From Archaeoglobus neptunius (lineage in GTDB: Archaea > Halobacteriota > Archaeoglobi > Archaeoglobales > Archaeoglobaceae): 64,000 bases of DNA. The stretch is taken from the NCBI RefSeq assembly GCF_016757965.1, contig NZ_JAEKIW010000003.1, forward strand, positions 62,001-126,000. Direction: 5' to 3'. The notes beneath the pieces were generated by a model. That model saw only the letters and a list, made by a program, of their open reading frames with translations, searched no databases and was not told the origin of the DNA. A program made the position numbers and the translations under genes. Positions 25,810 through 33,596 of the stretch are shown here, one piece after another; the stretch's first letter is position 1, and the number at the start of each line of letters is the position of its first letter.

Positions 25810-28800
25810 CATTCCACCCAGAACTGCTTCTCAGACTTTGTTGAAGTGAGCTCCTCCGCAAATATTCTGAAGTCATCGTTTATTTCAGCATCAGTTTCAA
25901 GTTCTATGGAGTATTCAGGATTTGCATCCAGCTCAGTAATTTTCTTGAGAATCTCCGCTATCACTCCTACCTTTTCAATCTCAGCTCCACATCTGAAAAC
26001 AACGCTCCCCCTCACGTCAACCTTAATCCTGCCGGCAAGGTTGAGGAAAGATACGGCTCCAGATACACTCAGAGAGTCCTCTTTGAGATCTGAACCCTTA
26101 CCAGCAATTCTCAGCAGCTTAACCTTCTTCCCCCTTAACTCCTCAAATTTCTCAATTAGGTTCTGAACGTCAACTTTCTCCATTTCGGGCATCGGTGGCG
26201 GAGATGGAGGTGCAGGAGTGCTAATCAACCTCTTCTTAATTTCTTCCACATAGTCGCTTTTGAAAATGAAATCTCCATCTTTACCAAACCCTGAAATTAT
26301 TTCCTCAGTCTCATTTTCATTCACTTCAACCCCATCTTCCAGCTTTTTAACAAGAGATATTTTCCCACCATACAGCTCAAGCCTCTGAGATCTTTTCGCT
26401 GCATCAACGATATCTTTTCTGCTTAAATCCGGAATTGCTGACTCAATGTATGAAATTTCGGCATAGTTGCTGTCACCAAGCACTTCGAGAATTCTCTGGG
26501 CAATTCTGTCGGCTCTCTTTTTCTCCGCAGCTTCCAGCAGTTCTTCAGCAAATTCTTTTTTCAGGATGTAGTCCGAATCTCTGACATCCTGAATCTCACT
26601 GCGGATCTTCAAACTTCTAACTATTTCTTCACTTTTTGTAAGATCAACTTCCTCTGGTTTGCAAACCTCTCCTCTATATAATGCAAGCTCCCCATCTCTA
26701 ACCAGCTCCTTTATGCTCCCTTTGAGGTATTTAGCAGGAACGAAAGGGTAGCTCGTCGAATTTGCTATTGTACTTATCAGCTCTGAAACCCTCATGTGCT
26801 CTCTTTCCATGCCCATAACTCCGTTAATGTAATCCACGCTTACCGAACTCAAAACCTTGCCCCATTTTCTTTCAAGTTCTTCAAAAATCCTTTCCGTGTA
26901 TTTCGCCTTTTCATCGTAGGTTATCGGCGAAAGTTGCCTGACCACATGGTCATTCCTCTGGAAGAATCCAGTGTATGAGTAGAGGTTTACAAGCTTTTGA
27001 GCTGTTTTTGCGTAAATTCTTTCCTGTATTGACTTCAATTCCCTGAGGAATTCCTTATCCTTTGCCCTCTCCTTTTTAAGCTTCTCACAGGCAATGAGCT
27101 CTTTCACGTCATCCATAAAGGAAGGGATCTCCCAAGCAACCGGGAAAAGGAGTACAACTGAATTTCTGTTTGGAGTTGTAATCGATAACATGCTTGAGAA
27201 AATCCTGCTGTAAACCTCTCCAGCCACTACATCCTCGGATTCGCTTTCGTATTCTTTGGTCCTCTTCAAACTTGCATACAGCCTGAATACCTCTTCGTAA
27301 TCAATTAAAAAGATGTTGAGCTTTTCCGGATTCGTACTGTCTCTCTTGATTTCCTTCTCAAAGATGTTAACTGAAACCACATCTGTAGAGGGGATTATCT
27401 TTCCAACAAGCTTTTTCTGCAGGTGAAGCTTCACCTCCTCATCCTTAACATCCTTAGCAGCATACCTCACAAGGGCTCTCGGATTCTCCTCGGTCTTGAA
27501 GTAGTATCTGTCAGTCCCCTCCGCTCTGAAGATGTGCGTGGCAATTTCATCGTACAATTTTTCGAGATACGCATCTATCGTTGAAGGGTTGAGACTCTCA
27601 TCTCCCAGAACTTTAAATATTTGCCTGCTATTGGCACCTTTTTTGGTCTCATCCGGATAGAGAGAATAAAGATAAACTGCAGTGGCTACTCTCACGAAAT
27701 TGCCAAATCTCGTTTTTCTATCCGCTATCTGTGCATGAGCCGTGCCTTCAGCCGTAGCAATGTCCGTTTGGATAACCTGATCAAGCTTTGCACCAAATAC
27801 CTTGTCCGCAAGTTTTCTCATAAGTTCCGGATCGGATAGATCAACTTCCCCAGCTGAAATGAAGATGGTGGTTTCTGGAAGCTCATCTGCATGCCTCAGC
27901 AGATTTACAATAACCCTTGCCATTATCTTGAGAATCCCTCTCGTTCTTTGGAATTCCTCGTACATACCTATTCTACCAAAGAAAATCTCTTCTACGAGTT
28001 CCGGATTAAAAGGATAACATTCAAACAATCTTTCCTCACTGATGGACTCTCCGATACCAAGTTTTGTCACGTAAAGGTCGTGTAAAGCTTTAGCAGCCTC
28101 CTTTGCGTATTTTTCATCAATACTTTTCACAAATCTTTTCTTCAGAATTCTGATGATGTCTTCTTTGGCAACAGGAGCGATTTTGGTTGCCCCTCTTTCG
28201 GCAATGGTTGTTATATCCCTTAGAATTTCCGATTCTCTCTTGTATGCTTCACTCTCCGGTATCTAAGTATTACAATTGAAGTTCTTGTCGCCTCAACTGC
28301 AACGAAAAGAGAGTGAATGAATCCCTTGTTCTGAGCTACCCTTGCTTCATCATTCAATATCTTGGAAATGTAAACCACAAGCTCATCAAGCAGAAATACA
28401 ACAGGTCTTCCTACTTTTCTGATAGCTGTCTCGATGTCTTGGGCTGTTGGTGGTGAGGTGCGGGATGCGAGAGTTTCATCTCCGAGGATTTTTCCTATGG
28501 CATTCCAAAGGTTCTCTTCTGCATCGATATTATGCCCATCTACAGCAACAATTTCAACATCAGGAATTGTTGAAATCCCAAGATCTCTCAGAATTTGCTT
28601 TATATCCTGATAATTCAGAGCGACATCCCTATTTTTAAACTGAAAAACAGTGCAGGGTCGAGATATATCGGATGTGCATTCCCATTCAAGAAGTTGGAGA
28701 ATTCAACTTCGAAAATTGCCTCATTTATATTCGCATGTGGATCGGATGCAATCCTTACAAGCTCATCATCAAAAACAACTTTGTTCTCAAGAATTGCTCT

Positions 28801-28830
28801 TCTTAGAGATGGTGTTTCCAGCATTACCAT
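25809..28830 (-). pseudogene. DUF499 AAA-type ATPase, broken by a Walker A deletion and a frameshift
   Basis: Three pieces on this strand make one gene. Piece 1 (28830 to about 28650): MLETPSLRRAILENKVVFDD to AHPIYLDPALFF, the N terminus of archaeal DUF499. Piece 2 (about 28645 to 28260, another frame): FKNRDVALNYQDIKQIL through Walker B VVFLLDELVVYISK to RTSIVIL. Piece 3 (from about 28260, third frame): ESEAYKRESEILRDI onward, the long C-terminal part to 25809. The P-loop that normally stands between pieces 1 and 2 is absent, and a TAG in the piece 3 frame at about 28263 marks the frameshift. A start at 28130 could still express 773 residues without the ATPase core. Confidence 0.7.
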
Positions 28831-29078
28831 GTTCCGTATTCCACTCTTTCCAAAATTAAGTTTTCTATTTGGCTGATAATGATGTGAATCCAAATGCTGA
28901 TTTTGGAGGTTGAATCAACGTAATTTGTTTGATCAACTTTGACCACAAAACTGGATCCCGACATCTCAAACCTACTAAATTCGGGTTACTTTCACTTCAA
29001 AAACCTGCTGCAGGTGGTAAACTGTCTAAAAAACTACCTCTTTCACCACGAAATGTTTAAGACCTTTCCCCGATATTA

Positions 29079-29104
29079 CGTTCATGCACGAACGTGTGCG
29101 AACG
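29079..29104. promoter_or_regulatory. Inverted/direct repeat over the start of the small regulator-like ORF
   Basis: CGTTC (29079-29083), ATGCAC, GAACG (29090-29094), TGTGC, GAACG (29100-29104): a 5-bp inverted repeat plus a second GAACG copy, covering the ATG at 29084. TTTAAG at 29056-29061 is a possible TATA box about 25 nt upstream. The layout suggests an operator where the encoded protein could repress itself. Confidence 0.35.
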
Positions 29105-29365
29105 TATGGTGGATCAACATTTAGAGAAGAGATCTCGCCGAAAAGAGTCAGAGAACTCAAAGATTTGCACATTACAATTTCAAAGGAGAACTATATATTT
29201 CTAAAAGAAAATTTTAGAGGAAGGATTTCAGAGACATTCGATAAACTTGTGGGCTGGCTCAGGACTGGAGAGCCAGCAGAAATCCAGATTTTAAGAATAG
29301 GAGGTTTTAATGGGCTCGCCCGGATTCGAACCGGGGACCTCCTGCGTGTGAGGCAGGCGTCATAA
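29084..29365 (+). CDS. Small integrase-adjacent protein, possibly DNA-binding
   Basis: The frame encodes a charged protein with the conserved-looking core HITISKENYIFLKENFRG and RISETFDKLVGWLRTGEPAE, a short strand followed by two helices, which could be a ribbon-helix-helix-like fold. The frame runs into the att repeat and the antisense tRNA, so residues after RIGGF are att-encoded and would differ in the excised circle. It lies directly upstream of the integrase start, as an excision or control factor would. The family is not recognised with certainty. Confidence 0.5.
   Translation: MHERVRTYGGSTFREEISPKRVRELKDLHITISKENYIFLKENFRGRISETFDKLVGWLRTGEPAEIQILRIGGFNGLARIRTGDLLRVRQAS
29309..29336. 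repeat. Right attachment repeat within tRNA-Val
   Basis: Identical to 22678-22705 over 28 bp. Here the repeat is continuous with the complete tRNA-Val body, so this is the end at which the tRNA was kept intact by integration. Confidence 0.9.
29310..29351 (+). pseudogene. int: int(N): separated 5' end of the integrase gene
   Basis: A strong ribosome-binding site AGGAGGT (29299-29305) stands 4 nt before ATG 29310, which reads MGSPGFEPGTSCV and stops in the tRNA antisense strand. In an excised circle the same ATG would continue into the integrase body found after the left repeat. This is the SSV-type arrangement, in which integration splits the int gene. Confidence 0.7.
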
Positions 29366-29383
29366 CCACTAGACCACGAGCCC
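29311..29383 (-). tRNA. tRNA-Val(CAC)
   Basis: All four arms can be drawn: acceptor GGGCTCG/CGAGCCC, D arm with GTGGTTATGAC, anticodon stem CCTGC/GCAGG with loop CTCACAC (anticodon CAC), and T arm CCCGG-TTCGAAT-CCGGG with discriminator A. CCA is not encoded. No intron. It is the integration target of the element to its left. Confidence 0.95.
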
Positions 29384-29405
29384 TCATCATATCAGGAAGA
29401 CACAT

Positions 29406-29414
29406 GTTTATAAC
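29406..29414 (-). promoter_or_regulatory. TATA box of tRNA-Val
   Basis: GTTTATAAC (plus strand) is centred about 26 nt upstream of the tRNA 5' end at 29383, the normal archaeal spacing. Confidence 0.6.
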
Positions 29415-29467
29415 GTTTGCTCTGTAAATCCAATCTTCTTTGAAGTGTACGGCAAACTCGGGAAAGG

Positions 29468-29475
29468 TATAAATA
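29468..29475 (+). promoter_or_regulatory. TATA box of the tusA-iscU operon
   Basis: TATAAATA is centred 26 nt before the tusA ATG at 29498, predicting a leaderless operon mRNA. Confidence 0.6.
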
Positions 29476-29497
29476 TCTTCTTAACAATGTTAATAAC

Positions 29498-29731
29498 ATG
29501 AAAAGTGTTGATTGTATAGGTCTTTACTGCCCTGAACCGGTATTCAGAACAAGAAAGGCCATAGAAGAGGCACGAGTTGGAGAAATAATAGAGGTTCTTG
29601 CAGACGATCCTGCAGCGGAGTCAGACATCCCAGTTCTGGTTAAAAAACTCGGTCAGGAACTGGTTGGATTTGAAAAAGATGATGACGGAATTCTTAAGTT
29701 TACCATCAGAGTGGTAAAGGAGGTGAGATAG
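29498..29731 (+). CDS. tusA: TusA-family sulfurtransferase
   Basis: A 77-residue sulfur-carrier protein with the hallmark CPxP in DCIGLYCPEPVFRTRKAIEE; Cys11 would hold a persulfide. LADDPAAESDIPVLVKKLGQ completes the fold. It is the first gene of an operon with DsrE-like, IscS, IscU and two small proteins, pointing to sulfur delivery for Fe-S clusters or thiolated molecules. Confidence 0.92.
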   Translation: MKSVDCIGLYCPEPVFRTRKAIEEARVGEIIEVLADDPAAESDIPVLVKKLGQELVGFEKDDDGILKFTIRVVKEVR

Positions 29732-29732
29732 A

Positions 29733-30092
29733 ATGGCAAAGATCGTTTACGTTCAGACCAGCGGTACAGACACTCCTGAAAGGTTGTATGTGCCGTTCAT
29801 ACTGGCAATGACGGCAAAGGCGATGGGAGACGAGGCCATTATATACTTTGTCGTTAAGGGTGTAACTGTTGTAAAGAGAGGTAATGCTGAAAAGATAAAA
29901 ATCGGTCAGTTTCCCACACTCAAAGAGGTGATGGATCAGGCAGTGCAGAGTGGGGTGGAGATGATGGTATGTGACCGGAGTTCTGAGCTTCTTGGAATTG
30001 ATAGCGGGGAAATCGTCGAGGGTGTTAAGGTAGTCGGTGCTGCAACGCTAAACCAGCTTGTTCTGGAGGCCGACGCAGCCCTGTATTTCTGA
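29733..30092 (+). CDS. DsrE-family sulfur-relay protein
   Basis: A 119-residue DsrE/DsrF-like protein: [29 protein letters not shown]-like helix region and [12 protein letters not shown], with a single cysteine in [15 protein letters not shown] that could take part in persulfide transfer. It starts 1 nt after tusA. TusA and DsrE proteins often exchange sulfur; here they may feed the IscU scaffold. Confidence 0.85.
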   Translation: MAKIVYVQTSGTDTPERLYVPFILAMTAKAMGDEAIIYFVVKGVTVVKRGNAEKIKIGQFPTLKEVMDQAVQSGVEMMVCDRSSELLGIDSGEIVEGVKVVGAATLNQLVLEADAALYF

Positions 30093-30102
30093 GGTGATGG
30101 GA

Positions 30103-31245
30103 ATGGCATATTTTGACTACGCTTCATCATCCCCTGTGGACAGGAGAGTTGTTGAGGCGATGCTGCCGTATATGACCGACCATTTTGGAAATCCATCGTC
30201 TGTCCATTCTTTCGGTTTCAAAGCTAGGGAGGCAATTGAGGAGGCAAGAGAAAAGGTTCTGCAGCTTATAGGCGGAAACGGTGATCTGGTATTTACATCT
30301 GGTGCTACCGAGGCCAACAATCTTGCATTAATAGGCTACGCAATGAGAAATTCAAAGAAGGGGAGACACATTCTTATCTCCTCTGTAGAACACATGTCCG
30401 TTATCAATCCGGCAAAATACCTGCAGAAGCAGGGATTTGAGGTGGAGTTCATACCCGTTAACGGCTTTGGGGAGGTGAAACTGGATTTTATCGAGGAAAA
30501 GCTCAGAGAAGATACAATCCTCGTATCGGTACAGCATGCCAATAGCGAAATCGGAACGATTCAGCCATTGGATGCCGTATCTGAAATTCTCGAAAAGAGT
30601 GACGCCGTGCTTCATGTTGACGCAACTGCGTCTGTCGGAAAAATTGATGTATCAAAACTCAACGCAGAGCTTATTACAATCTCATCCAACGATATCTACG
30701 GTCCAAAAGGAGTGGGGGCGCTTTTCATTGCAGAAAATGTCAGGATTCAGCCCCTGATTCTCGGTGGAGGGCAGGAAAAGGGTCTGAGGAGCGGGACTGA
30801 GAATGTTCCTGCAATAGTTGGTTTTGGAAAGGCTGCAGAGATAACGTCAAAAGAATGGAAAGACGACTCGGAGAGAATTAAAAAGCTCAGAGACAGGATA
30901 ATTGAAAATGCCTTGAAAATTGAGGATAGCTATCTCAATGGTCATCCGGAGAGAAGATTGCCGAACAATGTGAATATCAGATTCAGCTACATCGAGGGTG
31001 AGTCAATAGTCTTAAGTCTGGATATGAACGGAATACAGGCCTCAACAGGCTCTGCATGCAGCTCCAAAACACTGCAGCCAAGCCACGTTTTGATGGCATG
31101 CGGTCTGAAACACGAAGAAGCCCACGGATCGTTGCTTCTAACCCTCGGAAAATACAACACGGATGAGGATGTGGATAAACTGCTCGAAGTGCTGCCGGGT
31201 ATTATTGAGAGGTTGAGGAGCATGTCTCCTCTCTACAGGAGGTGA
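30103..31245 (+). CDS. iscS: IscS/NifS-like protein lacking the PLP lysine
   Basis: A 380-residue aminotransferase class V protein aligned along its length with cysteine desulfurases, including the loop cysteine in [11 protein letters not shown] (Cys319). The PLP site is degenerate: where IscS has SAHKIYGPKG this protein has [10 protein letters not shown], so His and Lys become Asn196 and Asp197, and the Gln of the DAxQ motif is Ala176. The PLP aldimine cannot form normally. A lysine-less IscS has been reported from A. fulgidus as lacking desulfurase activity. Start: the ATG at 30103 follows GAGGTGA; earlier frame codons overlap the DsrE gene. Confidence 0.9.
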   Translation: MAYFDYASSSPVDRRVVEAMLPYMTDHFGNPSSVHSFGFKAREAIEEAREKVLQLIGGNGDLVFTSGATEANNLALIGYAMRNSKKGRHILISSVEHMSVINPAKYLQKQGFEVEFIPVNGFGEVKLDFIEEKLREDTILVSVQHANSEIGTIQPLDAVSEILEKSDAVLHVDATASVGKIDVSKLNAELITISSNDIYGPKGVGALFIAENVRIQPLILGGGQEKGLRSGTENVPAIVGFGKAAEITSKEWKDDSERIKKLRDRIIENALKIEDSYLNGHPERRLPNNVNIRFSYIEGESIVLSLDMNGIQASTGSACSSKTLQPSHVLMACGLKHEEAHGSLLLTLGKYNTDEDVDKLLEVLPGIIERLRSMSPLYRR

Positions 31246-31251
31246 TGTGGA

Positions 31252-31713
31252 ATGTACAGCGACAAGGTTTTCGAACACTTCCAGAACCCGAGAAATGTTG
31301 GTAAGATAGAGGATGCTGATGGTGTTGGTACCGTGGGGAATCCGGTGTGTGGAGACCTGATGACCATCTATATCAAGGTTAAAGATGGCAGGATAGAGGA
31401 TATAAAATTCCAGACTTTTGGCTGTGCTGCAGCCATAGCCACGAGCAGCATGGCAACAGAAATGGCAAAGGGTAAAACTATCGAAGAGGCTTTGCAGATA
31501 ACCAGAGACGCTGTAGCTGAGGCACTTGGAGGTCTGCCAAAGCAGAAGATGCACTGCTCCAACCTTGCAGCAGATGCGCTCAGGCGTGCTATAGTTGATT
31601 ACTTCAGAAAAAATGGAAACTTTGATAAAATAAAAGAACTTGGTCTCGAAAGGGAACTTGAAAAAATGGAAAAGGGAGAGATGGATGACCATGGAGAGTA
31701 CTGTGAGGCCTGA
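31252..31713 (+). CDS. iscU: IscU Fe-S cluster scaffold
   Basis: A 153-residue scaffold. The three cluster cysteines are in VGNPVCGDLMTIYIK, FQTFGCAAAIATSS and KQKMHCSNLAADAL, with the cluster-releasing Asp of CGD intact. The C terminus is extended and charged (EKMEKGEMDDHGEYCEA). It lies 6 nt downstream of iscS; in A. fulgidus the two form a complex in which an IscS cysteine can serve as a cluster ligand. Confidence 0.93.
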   Translation: MYSDKVFEHFQNPRNVGKIEDADGVGTVGNPVCGDLMTIYIKVKDGRIEDIKFQTFGCAAAIATSSMATEMAKGKTIEEALQITRDAVAEALGGLPKQKMHCSNLAADALRRAIVDYFRKNGNFDKIKELGLERELEKMEKGEMDDHGEYCEA

Positions 31714-31725
31714 GAGAGGGTGCAG

Positions 31726-32061
31726 ATGAAGCCACACTGTGTGGTAATGGTGAAATACATTCTTCCCGCCTTGAGAGCGAAAGTGGCGGGAGAGCTGATA
31801 GAAAGAGGATACAGAGTAAAGGATGTTGCCGAACTTCTTGGACTGACTCAGGCGGCAGTATCACAGTATCTTAAGAGCAAAAGGGGGCAGAAGGGGATGG
31901 AAATAATCGAAAAATCTGACAGAGCTCTGAACGTTGTAAGCGAGCTTGTTGATGACCTTATTGCGGGCAAAACGACCATTGAGGACGAGGTTGAATATCT
32001 CTGCAGGGTGTGCGAAATTCTACGAAAAGAAAATATTATAGAGGAAGAACATGCCGTTTGA
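31726..32061 (+). CDS. HTH transcriptional regulator (COG2522-like) with conserved cysteines
   Basis: A 111-residue protein with an XRE-like helix-turn-helix at residues about 27-53 (RVKDVAELLGLTQAAVSQYL). Cysteines lie near the N terminus (KPHC) and in the C-terminal helix (YLCRVCEIL). Three cysteines in such a small regulator next to iscSU suggest an Fe-S or redox sensor; this is inference. The ATG at 31726 is favoured over the GTG at 31720 because of the upstream GAGAGGGTG. Confidence 0.7.
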   Translation: MKPHCVVMVKYILPALRAKVAGELIERGYRVKDVAELLGLTQAAVSQYLKSKRGQKGMEIIEKSDRALNVVSELVDDLIAGKTTIEDEVEYLCRVCEILRKENIIEEEHAV

Positions 32062-32251
32062 GCTTGAAAGAAGTGCTGCACGACTCAGATGTGATGTTTG
32101 CGGTAAGATTGCGAAGGATCCAATCGTTGTTAAGACGTGCTGCGTTGACAAACCGGTGACCTTTTGCGGCAGAAAATGCTACCAGAAATGGAAGGCCGGA
32201 TGGATGAGGAGACAGGAGCAGATTGTTGACAAAAGAAAAAGGATTCTTTAG
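32051..32251 (+). CDS. Small TRASH-like metal-binding protein
   Basis: A 66-residue protein with LRCDVCGKIAKDP and TFCGRKCYQKWKAG, the C-x2-C ... C-x3-C layout of TRASH/zinc-finger domains, plus a CC pair between (VKTCCVDKP). It overlaps the regulator gene by 11 nt and ends the iscSU operon. Metal trafficking or sensing is plausible; function unknown. Confidence 0.6.
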   Translation: MPFELERSAARLRCDVCGKIAKDPIVVKTCCVDKPVTFCGRKCYQKWKAGWMRRQEQIVDKRKRIL

Positions 32252-32964
32252 CTTCGAAATGCCTTAACGCATCTCAACTGGCTTTCCTTCGCCTGCCTGA
32301 GACTTTCTTTGAAGTCAACCATCCAGCTCTGCTCGATCAAACGCTTTGCCTCCTCCAGAACCACCCCGGGTACTGAAAGCAATTTTTTGGAGTACTCCTC
32401 AATGCCCTTCTCAAGATCATCAAAGATTTCATTGACAAGCCCAATAGCTCTGGCCTCCTCGGCCGTCACCTTTCGCCTTGTGAAAATAAGATCTCTCGCC
32501 ACTCCATCACCAACCAGCCGTGGTAGAAGATATAGAGCTCCCATATCAGGTATTATGCCAAACTCTGGCTCTCTGATGAAAAACACAGTCCCGGGGGTGG
32601 CTATTCGAATATCTGCAGCAAGAGCAAGCTGCATCCCTCCACCTATGGCATACCTCTGCACAGCAGCCACCACAGGAATATGCAAATTTCTGAGTTCGTA
32701 AATTATTTCCTGAACGAAGTCAATGGACTCTGCAAACTCCTCCATATCCATGTTGACCATGCTCATCAGCAGGTTCCTGTCCAATCCAGCACAGAATGTA
32801 TCCCCTTCACCGCTTATGATCAGAACTCTTGCGTCAGATTCCTTAACGGCATTAATGGCTTCTCTGAGTTCTGTCAAAAGCTGAATGTCCAGCGCATTTT
32901 TCTTTTCCGGACGGTTCAGACTTATTCTGGCCACATCAGCCAGGGTAAGTTTTATTTTTTCCAT
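32248..32964 (-). CDS. Enoyl-CoA hydratase/isomerase family protein (crotonase fold)
   Basis: A 238-residue crotonase. The oxyanion-hole segments are GEGDTFCAGLDRNLL and YAIGGGMQLALAADIRIAT, and EPEFGIIPDMGALYLLPRLV carries one of the usual catalytic acids (Glu in EFGI; the second Glu position is Asp in PDMG). It may hydrate or isomerise enoyl-CoAs in beta-oxidation. TTTTAAATAC near 32987-32996 (minus strand) is 27 nt from the ATG. Confidence 0.88.
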   Translation of the reverse strand: MEKIKLTLADVARISLNRPEKKNALDIQLLTELREAINAVKESDARVLIISGEGDTFCAGLDRNLLMSMVNMDMEEFAESIDFVQEIIYELRNLHIPVVAAVQRYAIGGGMQLALAADIRIATPGTVFFIREPEFGIIPDMGALYLLPRLVGDGVARDLIFTRRKVTAEEARAIGLVNEIFDDLEKGIEEYSKKLLSVPGVVLEEAKRLIEQSWMVDFKESLRQAKESQLRCVKAFRS

Positions 32965-33039
32965 AAACCTGCAGTGAAAGACAAGTATTTAAAACTGCCT
33001 GACCACACCTCTTAAATATCCGCAAATGTACTATTATTT

Positions 33040-33591
33040 ATGAAGAAAGTTCTGATCGTTGCCGGTGATGCAGTAGAAGCGCTTGAAATATTCTATCCAT
33101 ACTACAGGCTAAAGGAGGAAGGTTTTGAAGTTCACGTTGCCGCCCCTTCAAAGAAGGACCTTTTCACGGTCGTGCACGATTTCGAAGAGGGCTGGGAAAC
33201 CTATACAGAAAAAAGAGGATACGTTTTCCGCTGGGTTGATCTGAGTTTTTCCGAAGTAAATCCCGAAGAGTACGACGGACTTTACATCCCGGGTGGTAGA
33301 GCCCCAGAGTACATTCGCACGTACCCAGAACTGGAAAGGATAGTAAAGCACTTCTTCGAAGCAAATAAACCCGTTGCCGCAATCTGTCATGGTCCTCAGA
33401 TACTCGCAGCCTACGGCCTGCTGGAGGGCAGGAAGGGAACGTGTTATCTCGCTGTGAGGCCAGATCTGAAATCATGTGGGGCAGAATACGAGGACAGAGA
33501 AGTTGTGGTAGACGGAAATCTCGCAACAAGCAGGGCTTGGCCAGACCTTCCCGCCCTGATGAAAGAATTCATAAAGATGCTCAAAAAATAA
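33040..33591 (+). CDS. DJ-1/PfpI family protein
   Basis: A 183-residue glutamine-amidotransferase-like protein with the nucleophile elbow AICHGPQILAAYGLLEG (Cys near 116) and the supporting glutamate in LYIPGGRAPEYIR. PfpI-type members are reported as proteases or deglycases; which applies here is unknown. CTTAAATATC at 33011-33020 lies about 24 nt before the ATG. Confidence 0.88.
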   Translation: MKKVLIVAGDAVEALEIFYPYYRLKEEGFEVHVAAPSKKDLFTVVHDFEEGWETYTEKRGYVFRWVDLSFSEVNPEEYDGLYIPGGRAPEYIRTYPELERIVKHFFEANKPVAAICHGPQILAAYGLLEGRKGTCYLAVRPDLKSCGAEYEDREVVVDGNLATSRAWPDLPALMKEFIKMLKK

Positions 33592-33596
33592 TTTTG

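Larger units (their letters stand above)
22678..29336. mobile_element. Integrated element in tRNA-Val(CAC) with SSV-type split integrase and decayed defence/TA cargo
   Basis: The element spans 6.66 kb between two exact 28-bp direct repeats (22678-22705 and 29309-29336). The right repeat is the 3' end of an intact tRNA-Val gene; the left repeat is a bare copy with no tRNA body. The ends hold the two halves of an integrase gene: a ribosome-binding site and ATG inside the right repeat, and the catalytic C-terminal part just inside the left repeat. Cargo: truncated DUF1156 methyltransferase, two VapBC pairs, a truncated RelE with antitoxin, a partner protein, a broken DUF499 ATPase and a small regulator-like ORF. 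Several genes carry deletions, so the element is probably immobile on its own. Confidence 0.85.

Noticed and set aside
28615-28893. The 92-aa minus-strand frame as an independent small gene
   Set aside because: Its middle matches the expected N terminus of DUF499 and its last residues are a frame-shifted reading of the next DUF499 piece.
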